Positions 37,401 to 45,945 of a stretch of 64,000 nucleotides of DNA are shown here, one piece after another; the first letter of the stretch is position 1, and every line of letters starts with the position of its first letter. The notes beneath the pieces were generated by a model that saw only the letters and a program-made list of their open reading frames with translations, did not search any database and was not told the origin of the DNA. The position numbers and the translations under genes are program-made. Source of the DNA: Candidatus Peribacteria bacterium. GTDB lineage: Bacteria > Patescibacteriota > Gracilibacteria > Peribacterales > Peribacteraceae. The stretch spans positions 1 through 64,000 of the forward strand of contig JABICL010000034.1 of the NCBI GenBank assembly GCA_018652265.1, in the 5' to 3' direction.

Positions 37401-37571
37401 GCTTCGGGATCTAATCTAATGCCGCGGATTCGAATATCCAGAAGAATGGATACATCTGGTTCACATACTCTAAAAGTTACTCTTACAGATTCTTACTACA
37501 ACACAGCTTCTCATGCTGTGAAGTTTAGATTTGAAGAGGGGGAGAATACGTCTAGAAATAACAGAAGGTAA
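34485..37571 (+). CDS. Class A penicillin-binding protein
   Basis: 1028 aa; IAIEDERFYERGCFDPRAFTRAVIRN, GGSTITQQFAKNA, RQPGSSFKPFSYA, AAKTGTSNK. Confidence 0.96.
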   Translation: MEYFEVSYVGMSQFSQHEVYERHRHIRRGSSRGKSIGIFIKRIIGWILMQIVKLIKWFKSSRSKEELFKRVFKFVFISGSLFAGFIFVWLLFIYLTLPNVDEVGALFAAESTVITDRHGEELYRIHGDEDRTFVPLSYISDFAKQATIAIEDERFYERGCFDPRAFTRAVIRNLIGGFGSQGGSTITQQFAKNAIIGSRKKRVTRKLKEYMLSCKLEDKYSKDEVLELYLNRIPYGHNAHGIEQASKIYFAKSSSGLTLAEASVLAALPQLPSYLNPYGKHVRTTLSEGGKDRMIRGKIKSSRDIKDEDFWLGLAGENFDLETGEPLGPDAGTGNVLYIGGRTDQVLRNMQDQGFISNEDRESALFDLQNIAFKRARENIRAPHFVLFVREEIKKMLAGQFDEGFLERGGLKVITTLDYNLQEIAESIVTEIGDLNIDLYGAYNAALLAMDPWKGEVLAYVGNRDYWDEENDGNVDIIRAPRQPGSSFKPFSYAASFLNGFNPATVLYDVPTKIGEDEPENFDSKFFGPMTIRDALGASRNIPAAKSYFMAGREDSIVNLAADMGIPTVRDRRDELSEARGSEYKYGWPLSLGAAEIPLFELAQGYSTFAREGKALDPTYLLRIEDRHGNILYEATEEKEERDVLDPRVSYMITSILSDESARPEEYWRQQLSIPGYETAAKTGTSNKCSKRDNKEIEDGHGRCLESAPDNTWTIGYTPFLVAGAWGGNASGGTLFAKASGLNTASPIWRRFMIAAHKKINKEGVSVNDDGKFSFEIPDELESAQISKLSGKLASKCTPVEYRKADIFMKGEAPKEFDTACVESEIDKLTGLIASDECPQEAREQGSFFDPKSIMPTRWHTWEKDVQNWAKDVSAGTGSSYWIETQNEDGEISKKFRGTGAFLPLPLPLFPDDKCTLDITPGRLIKPSVRIKFPSNNGLAALPSFIPKIDYTVGHQVRDVRYELDGRLVSFAASGSNLMPRIRISRRMDTSGSHTLKVTLTDSYYNTASHAVKFRFEEGENTSRNNRR

Positions 37572-37612
37572 GTCGTTCATACGCTGCAAAGACTCCGCTC
37601 GCTCGCTACCCG

Positions 37613-37709
37613 ATGTCATGCTGAGCCACCCTGAGAGAGCGAGCACTTGAAGCAGAGCGACGAAGTCGCGATGCTTAAGTCTCGCGAGTCGAAGGGTGTG
37701 TCGAAGCAC
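37613..37709. repeat. Palindromic repeat, family A
   Basis: ATGTCATGCTGAGCCACCCTGAG...GTCGAAGGGTGTGTCGAAGCAC. Confidence 0.85.
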
Positions 37710-37762
37710 TATTTTTCTTCTTTTAGTTATAAATCCTGCTACAAATTCGCTAGAATCAAATC

Positions 37763-39529
37763 ATGATCAGAACTAACACCTGCGGCGAGCTTAGAAAAGA
37801 AAATGTAAAAGAAGAGGTAACACTTTGTGGTTGGGTACATCGTAGACGCGACCATGGAGGACTTGTATTTATAGATCTGCGTGATAGATATGGATTCACT
37901 CAGATTGTTTTCGATCCTAGTGATTGTCCTAAAGATATTTTTGCAATTGCAGAGACAGTAAGACCTGAATGGGTTCTGAAAATAACCGGAGAAGTTCGCA
38001 AAAGAACAGAAGGAGCTGTGCGAGAAGATTGTCCTACTGGAGATATAGAAATAGTAGTTTCTGCTATAGAAGTATTCAATGAATCCAAAACTCCTCCATT
38101 CGAAATAGATCAGGAAAAAGATGTAGGAGAAGAAACTCGATTGGAACATAGATATCTAGATCTTCGTCGTGGGCGTATGTTTACAAACATAAAACGCAGA
38201 GGTGAAATCGTGAAACGAATAAGAGATTATTTTCATAAAAATGATTTCATAGATGTTGAGACTCCTATTCTTATAAAAGGAACCCCAGAAGGTTCTCGCG
38301 AATATCTAGTTCCTTCTCGTCTACACAATGGCAAATTCTATGTGTTGCCGCAGAGTCCACAGCAGCTTAAGCAGCTTTTGATGGTTGCAGGATTCGATAA
38401 ATACTTTCAGGTGGCTAGATGTTTTCGTGACGAAGATCAGCGTGGAGACAGACAGCCGGAATTTACTCAGTTCGAACTGGAAATGAGTTTCATAGATCAA
38501 AATGATGTTATAGATGTTACAGAAGGTTGTTTTGTAGAAGTTACAGAAGCAGTAAGGCCAGATAAAAAGATTCAAAAAATGCCTTTCCCAAGGCTGACAT
38601 ACAAAGAGGCGATGGAAAAATATGGTTCAGATAAACCAGATCTAAGGTTTGAGTTGCCACTTACGTTAGTGACAGAGGTTGTGCGCGGATGTGGATTCAA
38701 GGCATTTGCTTCTCCTATAGAAGATGGAGGTATAGCTGCAGCATTGCGCGTGCCTGGAGGGGCAGAGTTAACACGTAAAGAAATAGATGAACTAACAGAT
38801 CTTGCAAAAAGACATGGAGCAAAGGGGCTTGCATATATCGTAGTGAAAGATGATGGTCTCCAGTCTCCAATTGTAAAACATTTAGGAGATGACATTGCAC
38901 AACAACTCGTAAAAGAAGTAGAGGCTCAAGTAGGCGACATTATTTTCTTTGGTGTAGATGAATATACGACAGCGCTTACCCCTCTTGGAGAAGTTCGTAA
39001 GGCATGTGCAAGAAGATTTAATTTGATAGATGAGTCTGTTTGGAGCTATTGCTGGGTTACAGATTTTCCTATGTTCGAGAAAAGTAAAGAAACAGGAGCA
39101 ATTGGAGCAGTTCATCATCCATTTACTCGTCCATGTTCTGAAGATGTCGACATTTTGGAATCAGATCCTCTGAATGCCAGGTCTGTTGCATATGATATTG
39201 TGTTGGATGGCGTAGAAGTTGGGGGTGGTTCTATGAGAATTCATGAGCATGATTTGCAGAAAAAGATTTTTGATCTTCTTGGTATTTCGGAAAAAGATGC
39301 TGAACGACGTTTCGGTCACATGTTGAAAGCTTTTGAGTATGGAGCTCCTCCACATGGTGGAATTGCTATGGGATTAGATCGTTTTGTTATGCTTTTATGT
39401 GATGAGCCAAACATTCGTGAGGTAATAGCTTTTCCAAAAGATCAAAGAGCAAAAGATCTCATGTTAGGAGCGCCTTCTGAAATGCCTGATACACAAATTG
39501 CTGAATTGGGTATAAAGATTGTGGAATAA
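37763..39529 (+). CDS. aspS: Aspartyl-tRNA synthetase
   Basis: 588 aa; GWVHRRRDHGGLVFIDLRDRYG, LEHRYLDLRRGRM, FRDEDQRGDRQPEFTQFELEMSF, GGIAMGLDRFVML. Confidence 0.97.
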   Translation: MIRTNTCGELRKENVKEEVTLCGWVHRRRDHGGLVFIDLRDRYGFTQIVFDPSDCPKDIFAIAETVRPEWVLKITGEVRKRTEGAVREDCPTGDIEIVVSAIEVFNESKTPPFEIDQEKDVGEETRLEHRYLDLRRGRMFTNIKRRGEIVKRIRDYFHKNDFIDVETPILIKGTPEGSREYLVPSRLHNGKFYVLPQSPQQLKQLLMVAGFDKYFQVARCFRDEDQRGDRQPEFTQFELEMSFIDQNDVIDVTEGCFVEVTEAVRPDKKIQKMPFPRLTYKEAMEKYGSDKPDLRFELPLTLVTEVVRGCGFKAFASPIEDGGIAAALRVPGGAELTRKEIDELTDLAKRHGAKGLAYIVVKDDGLQSPIVKHLGDDIAQQLVKEVEAQVGDIIFFGVDEYTTALTPLGEVRKACARRFNLIDESVWSYCWVTDFPMFEKSKETGAIGAVHHPFTRPCSEDVDILESDPLNARSVAYDIVLDGVEVGGGSMRIHEHDLQKKIFDLLGISEKDAERRFGHMLKAFEYGAPPHGGIAMGLDRFVMLLCDEPNIREVIAFPKDQRAKDLMLGAPSEMPDTQIAELGIKIVE

Positions 39530-39610
39530 AAAATCACCCACCTGTCCCTACAAAGAAGAACAGGCGGGCTTGCCTACTGTTAGGTAGGCTTAGTTACACT
39601 CCTTGGCTAC

Positions 39611-39883
39611 TTAATCTGAGACAGAGGCTTGCCCTGCCTCAAATAAGTGAACTAAGAGGCTGTCGATCGAATGACCGGCAAGGATATCTCCTCCTACTTC
39701 CTGTATCCTTCGAATTGCTGCAAACAGCTCTTCGAGAGGTTCGGGTAAGTTGAGAGGGATTTCTCTTAGAACGCTACCACCCCCGTCAATGAGGGCTTCC
39801 ACTTCTGTGTGATGGCTCACAACATCATGGAATGGAGTTCCACCGTCTTCTCCAGGTTGAACCTGGACGATACGGTACGTCAT
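39611..39883 (-). CDS. Small hypothetical protein
   Basis: MTYRIVQVQPGEDGGTPFHDVVSHHTE...; SD GGAGG before ATG; downstream hairpin plus T-run TGATTTTTT at the aspS 3' side. Confidence 0.6.
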   Translation of the reverse strand: MTYRIVQVQPGEDGGTPFHDVVSHHTEVEALIDGGGSVLREIPLNLPEPLEELFAAIRRIQEVGGDILAGHSIDSLLVHLFEAGQASVSD

Positions 39884-40089
39884 GTCACACCTCCGTGCTG
39901 ACAAGAAACGAACGATCGCTCAGCAACATCGCATGAGCGAGTAACTATTTTTAAATTACCATGTAAAGTTTATATAACAAGGGTTTTCTGTACATATTTT
40001 GGCTTGCCAGCCGAAGTCGCAGCGATTTTATGCTTCATAAAATGCATCCTGCAAAATATTACGGATGATAATCTACGCTGCGCGTAGGC

Positions 40090-40109
40090 TGGTGCCCAGG
40101 GAGAGACTC
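40090..40109. repeat. Duplicate of the tRNA-Leu 3' end
   Basis: TGGTGCCCAGGGAGAGACTC, exact copy of 40210-40229. Confidence 0.95.
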
Positions 40110-40209
40110 CCTTCGTCTCGCTCACTTCGTTCACTCGCTCAGGATAAACTTCTCGTCTCTCCACACTTTAAATCCGTCAAATGCATATAAGATGCATTTG
40201 TCGAATCTA

Positions 40210-40298
40210 TGGTGCCCAGGGAGAGACTCGAACTCTCACAGGATTGCTCCTACTAGCTCCTAAGGCTAGCGCGTCTACCAATTCCGCCACCTGGGCAC
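40210..40298 (-). tRNA. tRNA-Leu (anticodon TAG)
   Basis: GTGCCCAGGTGGCGGAATTGGTAGACGCGCTAGCCTTAGGAGCTAG...GAGAGTTCGAGTCTCTCCCTGGGCACCA. Confidence 0.95.
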
Positions 40299-40372
40299 GA
40301 GCCACATTTTAGCAGTAATTTATAGGAAATAACTATTTTGATGATATTTATTTCGTATCATCGCTACTCTGA

Positions 40373-40747
40373 TCAATTGAGCACTAGAGAGCCAGAAGGG
40401 CTTTCTAGTATCTTTTTTAAGTTAACTTTTTCTTTAGATGAAGTTCGTGAAACAAAATCAGATGGACTTAGTGGTTTAATTGTCACAACTCTTGCTTTCC
40501 CTCTCCTCATTACTATGTGATCGTCTTTTTTTAGCACTGCACCCTTAGGAAAAGCACTTTTTGATAATGGCATTTCTATTGGCATGCCCATAACGAAAAA
40601 AACTGCAAATATTACTTCTCCAGAAATTCCTATAATTTTCCCCTCAAGTCTTCGGTTGAATATTGCCCGTAGCATCTCTTCTTTTCCAAGGTCGGGGTAG
40701 TCTTCCATTCCCAAATGATTCCAGATTAAGTAGCTTAAGACAAACAA
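40373..40747 (-). CDS. Hypothetical protein, possibly membrane-associated
   Basis: 124 aa ORF, no recognised family. Confidence 0.4.
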   Translation of the reverse strand: MFVLSYLIWNHLGMEDYPDLGKEEMLRAIFNRRLEGKIIGISGEVIFAVFFVMGMPIEMPLSKSAFPKGAVLKKDDHIVMRRGKARVVTIKPLSPSDFVSRTSSKEKVNLKKILESPSGSLVLN

Positions 40748-40779
40748 AAATAAGCGAAAATTCGTGCTAAAATCCGATT

Positions 40780-41367
40780 ATGAATAAGTTCATAAAAAAC
40801 AATCTATCTCTGATACTTGCATTCTCTTTGCCAGTAGCACTAATACTAGTTGTAGTTTTTACTACATATTCCCCATTTACTTCGGTAGAAACCAATTACA
40901 ATTTTATGTATACAGCATGTGACAATGGAACTGGAGGATATTCGTATGGATGCCTAAATCATATGGAGGCATTATTTTCTGTAAAAGACACTTCTCTCAT
41001 AAAAAATGATCTAGATGATTCTAGAGATACAGATAAAGATGGAATTTCTGACATAGATGAAAATTATCATGTAAGAATTTTCCTGCATGACACCCAACAA
41101 AATGAAAGCAGAGAAGTTAAATTTGAAAATGCAAAAGACTACGAAATAATTACAGATACTATTACATCCCCAGATGGAGTAAATGTTTCAGGTGGCTACG
41201 AAAGAGGACCAGAGGTATTTCCTATTATAGATACTCATTCTTCGTATGATTATTACCTTACGAAAGGTAAGAGTAAAACAAGGCTTAACCTTATAAATCG
41301 CGATAACAGATACTACTATAGAGATAACTTCCGATTTATAGGATGGGTATCATCTAAAATCAATTAA
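40780..41367 (+). CDS. Hypothetical membrane-anchored protein with Ca-binding-like loop
   Basis: N-terminal TM; DTDKDGISDIDE resembles thrombospondin type 3/EF-hand-like loops. Confidence 0.55.
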   Translation: MNKFIKNNLSLILAFSLPVALILVVVFTTYSPFTSVETNYNFMYTACDNGTGGYSYGCLNHMEALFSVKDTSLIKNDLDDSRDTDKDGISDIDENYHVRIFLHDTQQNESREVKFENAKDYEIITDTITSPDGVNVSGGYERGPEVFPIIDTHSSYDYYLTKGKSKTRLNLINRDNRYYYRDNFRFIGWVSSKIN

Positions 41368-41378
41368 CCCCTTATATC

Positions 41379-42335
41379 ATGAACAAAAAAGAACTCTTAA
41401 AAGAGCTTTCAGAAAAAGTTGCATCTGGATCTATAGATAAAAGCGAAGTTATGGATGCTATTTCCGGAGAGGGGATAAAAAAATCCATGTCTCATTTATC
41501 TATAATGACAATCCTATACTTCATAGGTGCAGTTGCAGTGATTATGGGAATTATCTTCTTTATAGCGCAAGTTTGGGAGGATATAGGATCATTTGTAAGA
41601 GTATCTATTACATTAGGCATGGGTCTTATAATGACCATGCTTGGATCTATGCTTGTAAAAGAAAAAGAAAAGAAAAACATAGGTTTAGTTTTTCAGTTTA
41701 TAGGAGGCCTACTTATTCCGGGGGGATCTATGGTACTACTTTCTGAATTTAGTACTGGAGTTGTTCACATGTGGCCTATAGCAATAACTATTGGAATTAT
41801 ATTTTTGTTTTATTTGATATTGGATTTTGCACAAAAAAATCCCATTCTTACATTCTTTGCGATAGCAAACGGAACAGCTTTTATTTATCTCCTTATAGGA
41901 GCTCTTACAGAAGGGCAGGCTTCTTATAAATACGATGATCTATATGCATATACAACTATGATAATAGGTGCATCGTATCTCGCACTTTCACATAATTTTA
42001 AGACAGGTTGGAATAGGAATTTGGTAGGAATTTTGCAACTTGTAGGATCTTTCGGCTTCTTTGTTGCTGCATTCTCTAGGGTAGAATATATTTTTGCAGG
42101 ACAGATCCTCTACTTCTTCGTATTAGGCGCAGGGCTCTTCTTATCTATCTATATGAAAAGCAAAGCCATATTGCTTACCAGTACAGTATTTTTGATAGTC
42201 CATTTTGTTTATATAACAGACAGATACTTCGCAGATTCTCTCGGTTGGCCTATTTCTCTGATTATTTTGGGACTTATAATAATCGCTCTAGGATACGGAT
42301 CCGTGGAGGTTAATAAGAAATATTTGAAGAAATAG
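41379..42335 (+). CDS. Polytopic membrane protein, DUF2157-like
   Basis: 318 aa with many hydrophobic helices and N-terminal ELLKELSEKVASGSIDKSEVMDAI. Confidence 0.6.
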   Translation: MNKKELLKELSEKVASGSIDKSEVMDAISGEGIKKSMSHLSIMTILYFIGAVAVIMGIIFFIAQVWEDIGSFVRVSITLGMGLIMTMLGSMLVKEKEKKNIGLVFQFIGGLLIPGGSMVLLSEFSTGVVHMWPIAITIGIIFLFYLILDFAQKNPILTFFAIANGTAFIYLLIGALTEGQASYKYDDLYAYTTMIIGASYLALSHNFKTGWNRNLVGILQLVGSFGFFVAAFSRVEYIFAGQILYFFVLGAGLFLSIYMKSKAILLTSTVFLIVHFVYITDRYFADSLGWPISLIILGLIIIALGYGSVEVNKKYLKK

Positions 42336-42427
42336 TATGTCATGCTGAGCCGTACTGAGCGAGTAGAACTGGAGGCAGAACGAAGTGAAGCCTCAGTTCT
42401 AGGAGACGAAGTACGTGTCGAAGCATA
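42336..42427. repeat. Palindromic repeat, family A
   Basis: 90/92 identical to 4026-4117. Confidence 0.95.
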
Positions 42428-42524
42428 GATATTTTGCTAGAGATTGGTTGTATAAGTTATAAATAAGTTGTACAAATATAGTTAGTCTCAGATTTCACGT
42501 TGTTCCTTACACAAGGGGATAGAA

Positions 42525-42803
42525 ATGGCTAATTCGATTGCTGCCTTTGTTTCTGCTCTGGGCATATGTGTGTTTTCGAGCATTTTGATGTTTCTGACAT
42601 GGGGTTTCATGAAACATGTTCAGGAGACCATCGATGCCTTGTCTGCACAGGAAGATAACTTGCTTACTCCTGAGCACAGAAGCAAGTTAGTACGCTCGTT
42701 TCAAGTTTTGTATTTGAGGATGAATTATTGCTGTGGAGGGGCAGCTATAACCGCAATGGGATGCGCGCTAGTTGCCATCGTGGTTGCGTGTTACATTTTC
42801 TGA
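42525..42803 (+). CDS. Small two-TM protein
   Basis: 92 aa; purine-rich AAGGGGATAGAA before ATG; strong terminator downstream. Confidence 0.6.
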   Translation: MANSIAAFVSALGICVFSSILMFLTWGFMKHVQETIDALSAQEDNLLTPEHRSKLVRSFQVLYLRMNYCCGGAAITAMGCALVAIVVACYIF

Positions 42804-42833
42804 GATCTCTCCAGCGTTGTTGGAGAAAATCAG

Positions 42834-42860
42834 CCCCCACTTAACGGTGGGGGTTTGACT
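42834..42860 (+). terminator. Intrinsic terminator
   Basis: CCCCCAC-TTAACG-GTGGGGG followed by TTTGACTT. Confidence 0.75.
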
Positions 42861-42924
42861 TATATTTATTTTTTCTAAAAAAGAGATTCTTATGGCCTTG
42901 GATAAGAAGTATTTGAAGAGGTAG

Positions 42925-43290
42925 CTATCCTCTGCCTACAAATCTTTTCCTCGCTTCGCTTACTGCAGTATTAACATTCTCGACAAATTTTGTTAATTCG
43001 CCTGGATTCATGCCTTCAGGATTTTGAGAGCCAATCTCTGCTTCTATAACACGTTTCAAAGACGGATTCATGCCTTCTGTGCCCCCTTCAGTTATTTCAT
43101 CAGGGTTAAATTTTACAATTAATTTGTCGTCTTTTTCTACTACATCAATTGCTTTTCCTAATTGGATTTCAACTGTATAACTTTGAAAATTACCTAAGCC
43201 ATCTACTAAATTCTTTTTCCCATTTTTTGCAGATTGTTCTAATGCTTGTTTGTGTAATTCGATACTTTTTTGTACAGATTCCCTGGTAGG
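42925..43290 (-). pseudogene. 121-codon open frame in phase after the TAA of the 43291-45168 ORF
   Basis: PTRESVQKSIELHKQALEQSAKNGKKNLVDGLGNFQSYTVEIQLGKAIDVVEKDDKLIVKF...ARKRFVGRG; no ATG/GTG/TTG near its 5' end. Confidence 0.6.
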
Positions 43291-45168
43291 TTATTCTGTA
43301 GATTCGCTTGGTTTGTCTGTATCAGAATCTTCTATTGTTGTCTCAGATTCACTTTTTGGTTCGGCAGGTTCTTTGTTTGCATTATTGTCTACAGCAGCAG
43401 TATCTTCTCCTGTTGTAGCCTCAGGAAGTTTTTCTTCTAAAATTGATTCAACATCTTTCAAGGCAATGGTGAGAGTATTTTTCTCAGTATCTCTAGTCCC
43501 AGTATCAAATTCAACATCCTTAGCATTGTTTATGATAATGACAAACTGATCTTCAAGCCCAAAATGAATATCTTCTATATTTACGCCTATAGCATTAGCA
43601 ATTTTTTGTAGTACTGGTTTCAATCTACCTGTCAAAACTTCAAAATCGCTTCCAAGCTTCTTTGTAATTTCAGATTTCTTCTCAAGTTTTTCATTTTCCA
43701 GGGTTTTCTCTTTTACAAGATCATCTAATTTTTGGGCAGCTTCTTTGTTTGAGACAATCCTATCCTGTATTGTTTTTAGTTCAATCTCAAGCATCTTAAC
43801 CTTGGTCTCCATTCCTTCATCTGAGCTTAAGTCTCCAATTTGACCTTTTAGTTCTCCTTCTTGTATGTATAGATCTTTGTTTGATTCTTCGTATTTTTCT
43901 CTGCTCGATTCAAGATCGACAATATCTTTTTCATTAGATTTAATTTTTTCCGTTGTATCTCCATCTATCTCATTTATTGCATCACGGGTTTGCTCTGTAG
44001 TTTCAGGGTTTTTTGCTGCAATCTCACTTTTAATTTCCGTTTCTTCAGGACTATCTGTTTTTGCCACTTCATTTACCTCTGTTTCTTCAGGAGTTTCACT
44101 CGTATCTTCATCCTTTTCGATTTTATCAAAAAGAGTTCCCTTTCCAAATTCTTTAAACATTTTCAGTATCATTGCAAAAGCCTCTGCAAGAGCCTTTATT
44201 TGATCTTTACCATTCATCTTATCAAAGTCCTCCATTACTTCATTGATATCTTGGTATGATTTGTCGAAATTTGTTTCAGGATCTTCTAAAAATCTTGTAC
44301 TAGGCTTTGGTTCTATTGGATGACCTGCTTGCTCTGCATTGTTTCTAAATTCTGTGTCTATAATGTTTCTTTCTTTATCTGAAATCTTATCCAAAGATGC
44401 ACCATTTTTTGACCAAAAATCTGAGACTTCTGTTTGTGATTCAGTATTTTTACCTTCTTCTCTAAGGGCAACAGCCTTAGCTAAAACGATTTTTCCTTCT
44501 GCTTGGATCTGTTTTGCTAGTTTTGATAATTGTTCCTTGCCTTCTTCGGGGGATTCTGCGCTGTCATTTGGAGCCGCTCCTTCTCCCTCTCCTTTTGCTG
44601 ATTCTGTTGGCTTTGCAGCATCTTCTGCTAAGTCTCCCATTACGTTTCCTGAGCCTTCCTCTACATCGACTATTTGATTCCTTTTTCCAATAAGAGCCTC
44701 CATCTCAGAGCCAATGTCTCCTTCATATTTTGAGGGATCTTTCTGCTCCAGATCTGCAATTTTCTGATTTATCTCTTCTAGGCTGAGACTGTCCGAACTC
44801 TGTTTTGTATTAGGTTTGTCAGGGTGTTCTCCAACTACTGCAGAATCCAAATCCTCATCCATAGGTATTTGATTGCTATCATTATCTATTTTACTTCCAA
44901 TATTTTTAAACCATTTATCTGTATTTTTGATTGCATCTTCCAAAGGATTAGCTTTTTTTGCTGTATTCTTAGCCTCTTCTTTTGCTACAGTTTTTGCTTC
45001 AGAGGCATCCTCAATAGCAGGAGGCATATCTGCTTTGCTTGGATCTTCAAAATCATCAGGGTTTTCAGGCATTGGTTGTTCTTGATCTCCCCCTTCTCCC
45101 CCCATAAAAACAAGAAATCTCTCTTTCTCGTTATAGTCAATTTCTGATGTGTATGTGTGTTTTTCCAT
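43291..45168 (-). CDS. Large acidic, low-complexity coiled-coil protein
   Basis: 625 aa, E/K/S-rich, no recognised domain. Confidence 0.65.
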   Translation of the reverse strand: MEKHTYTSEIDYNEKERFLVFMGGEGGDQEQPMPENPDDFEDPSKADMPPAIEDASEAKTVAKEEAKNTAKKANPLEDAIKNTDKWFKNIGSKIDNDSNQIPMDEDLDSAVVGEHPDKPNTKQSSDSLSLEEINQKIADLEQKDPSKYEGDIGSEMEALIGKRNQIVDVEEGSGNVMGDLAEDAAKPTESAKGEGEGAAPNDSAESPEEGKEQLSKLAKQIQAEGKIVLAKAVALREEGKNTESQTEVSDFWSKNGASLDKISDKERNIIDTEFRNNAEQAGHPIEPKPSTRFLEDPETNFDKSYQDINEVMEDFDKMNGKDQIKALAEAFAMILKMFKEFGKGTLFDKIEKDEDTSETPEETEVNEVAKTDSPEETEIKSEIAAKNPETTEQTRDAINEIDGDTTEKIKSNEKDIVDLESSREKYEESNKDLYIQEGELKGQIGDLSSDEGMETKVKMLEIELKTIQDRIVSNKEAAQKLDDLVKEKTLENEKLEKKSEITKKLGSDFEVLTGRLKPVLQKIANAIGVNIEDIHFGLEDQFVIIINNAKDVEFDTGTRDTEKNTLTIALKDVESILEEKLPEATTGEDTAAVDNNANKEPAEPKSESETTIEDSDTDKPSESTE

Positions 45169-45189
45169 AATGGATTAGGTAATAAATAT

Positions 45190-45522
45190 TTATTTTTCTT
45201 TTTGTATTTGTTTTTCTATTTCTGCAAGTTTTACTTCTTCCTTTTCTTTATTTCTATTTTCTAAGCTTTGTATAGAAATTCTCTTGTACTCTACAATTTT
45301 CTGGTTCATGCCTGCTAGATATTCATCTAGCTCTTTGTGATACTGAGCGAATGCTTTGTTATATCTATTTTTTCTTTCCTCTTTTTCTTCTGGGGTTTCA
45401 TTTTTATATTTTTCCTCCAGACCATCTAAATTTTTGGAAAGAAGATCAGATTCAATCTTTCCCATAAGCAAGTCATAAATTTCCTGGCCGCTAGGTATAA
45501 CTGGTGGGTCGATTTGGGACAT
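45190..45522 (-). CDS. Coiled-coil hypothetical protein
   Basis: 110 aa charged helical ORF upstream of the 625 aa ORF. Confidence 0.5.
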   Translation of the reverse strand: MSQIDPPVIPSGQEIYDLLMGKIESDLLSKNLDGLEEKYKNETPEEKEERKNRYNKAFAQYHKELDEYLAGMNQKIVEYKRISIQSLENRNKEKEEVKLAEIEKQIQKEK

Positions 45523-45782
45523 TTTTGTTTGTTTTAGTTTTCCTATTATTATACCATACGGCTTCGCGTTTAGGAATAGACCTATTCATTTGTCATATCA
45601 CTTATTTTGACCAGCGATCCCGCTACGCCGCCATTATTTCCGTTATTTTAATATGCCATTGGATGTGCTTTAATTGCAGGTTTTGATAAGAATTTGCCAT
45701 TGTTTACCACCCAGAGATTCGCTACAGTAAGCCTAACATCACCGCTTGCCCCGTAGTGCTGCAAAGCTACTTCTGGGGCCAA

Positions 45783-45884
45783 CTATCAAGAGAGACATAA
45801 AGGGAACTGGCCCGTCTGCATATGTCCCCCAACCGCCCCTAATACGGGAAAGGTGGGAAATCCAGCCCCTATACGGGAAGATAG
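45783..45884 (+). promoter_or_regulatory. SAM riboswitch (S-box/SAM-I-like) in the metK leader
   Basis: CTATCAAGAGAGACATAAAGGGAACTGGCCCG...CCAACC...AAAGGTGGGAAATCCAGCCCC...GATAG; P1 CTATC/GATAG. Confidence 0.85.
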
Positions 45885-45893
45885 CAAAAGCTC

Positions 45894-45927
45894 AACTCTT
45901 CTCTTATAAGGAAAGAGTTATTTCTTT
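45894..45927 (+). terminator. Terminator hairpin of the riboswitch expression platform
   Basis: AACTCTT (45894-45900) ... AAGAGTT (45913-45919) followed by ATTTCTTTATTT. Confidence 0.6.
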
Positions 45928-45945
45928 ATTTATACCCCTCACCCC

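Noticed and set aside
43865-44203. 112 aa + strand ORF and other + ORFs inside 43291-45168
   Set aside because: Serine/phenylalanine-rich shadows of the acidic coiled-coil gene on the opposite strand.
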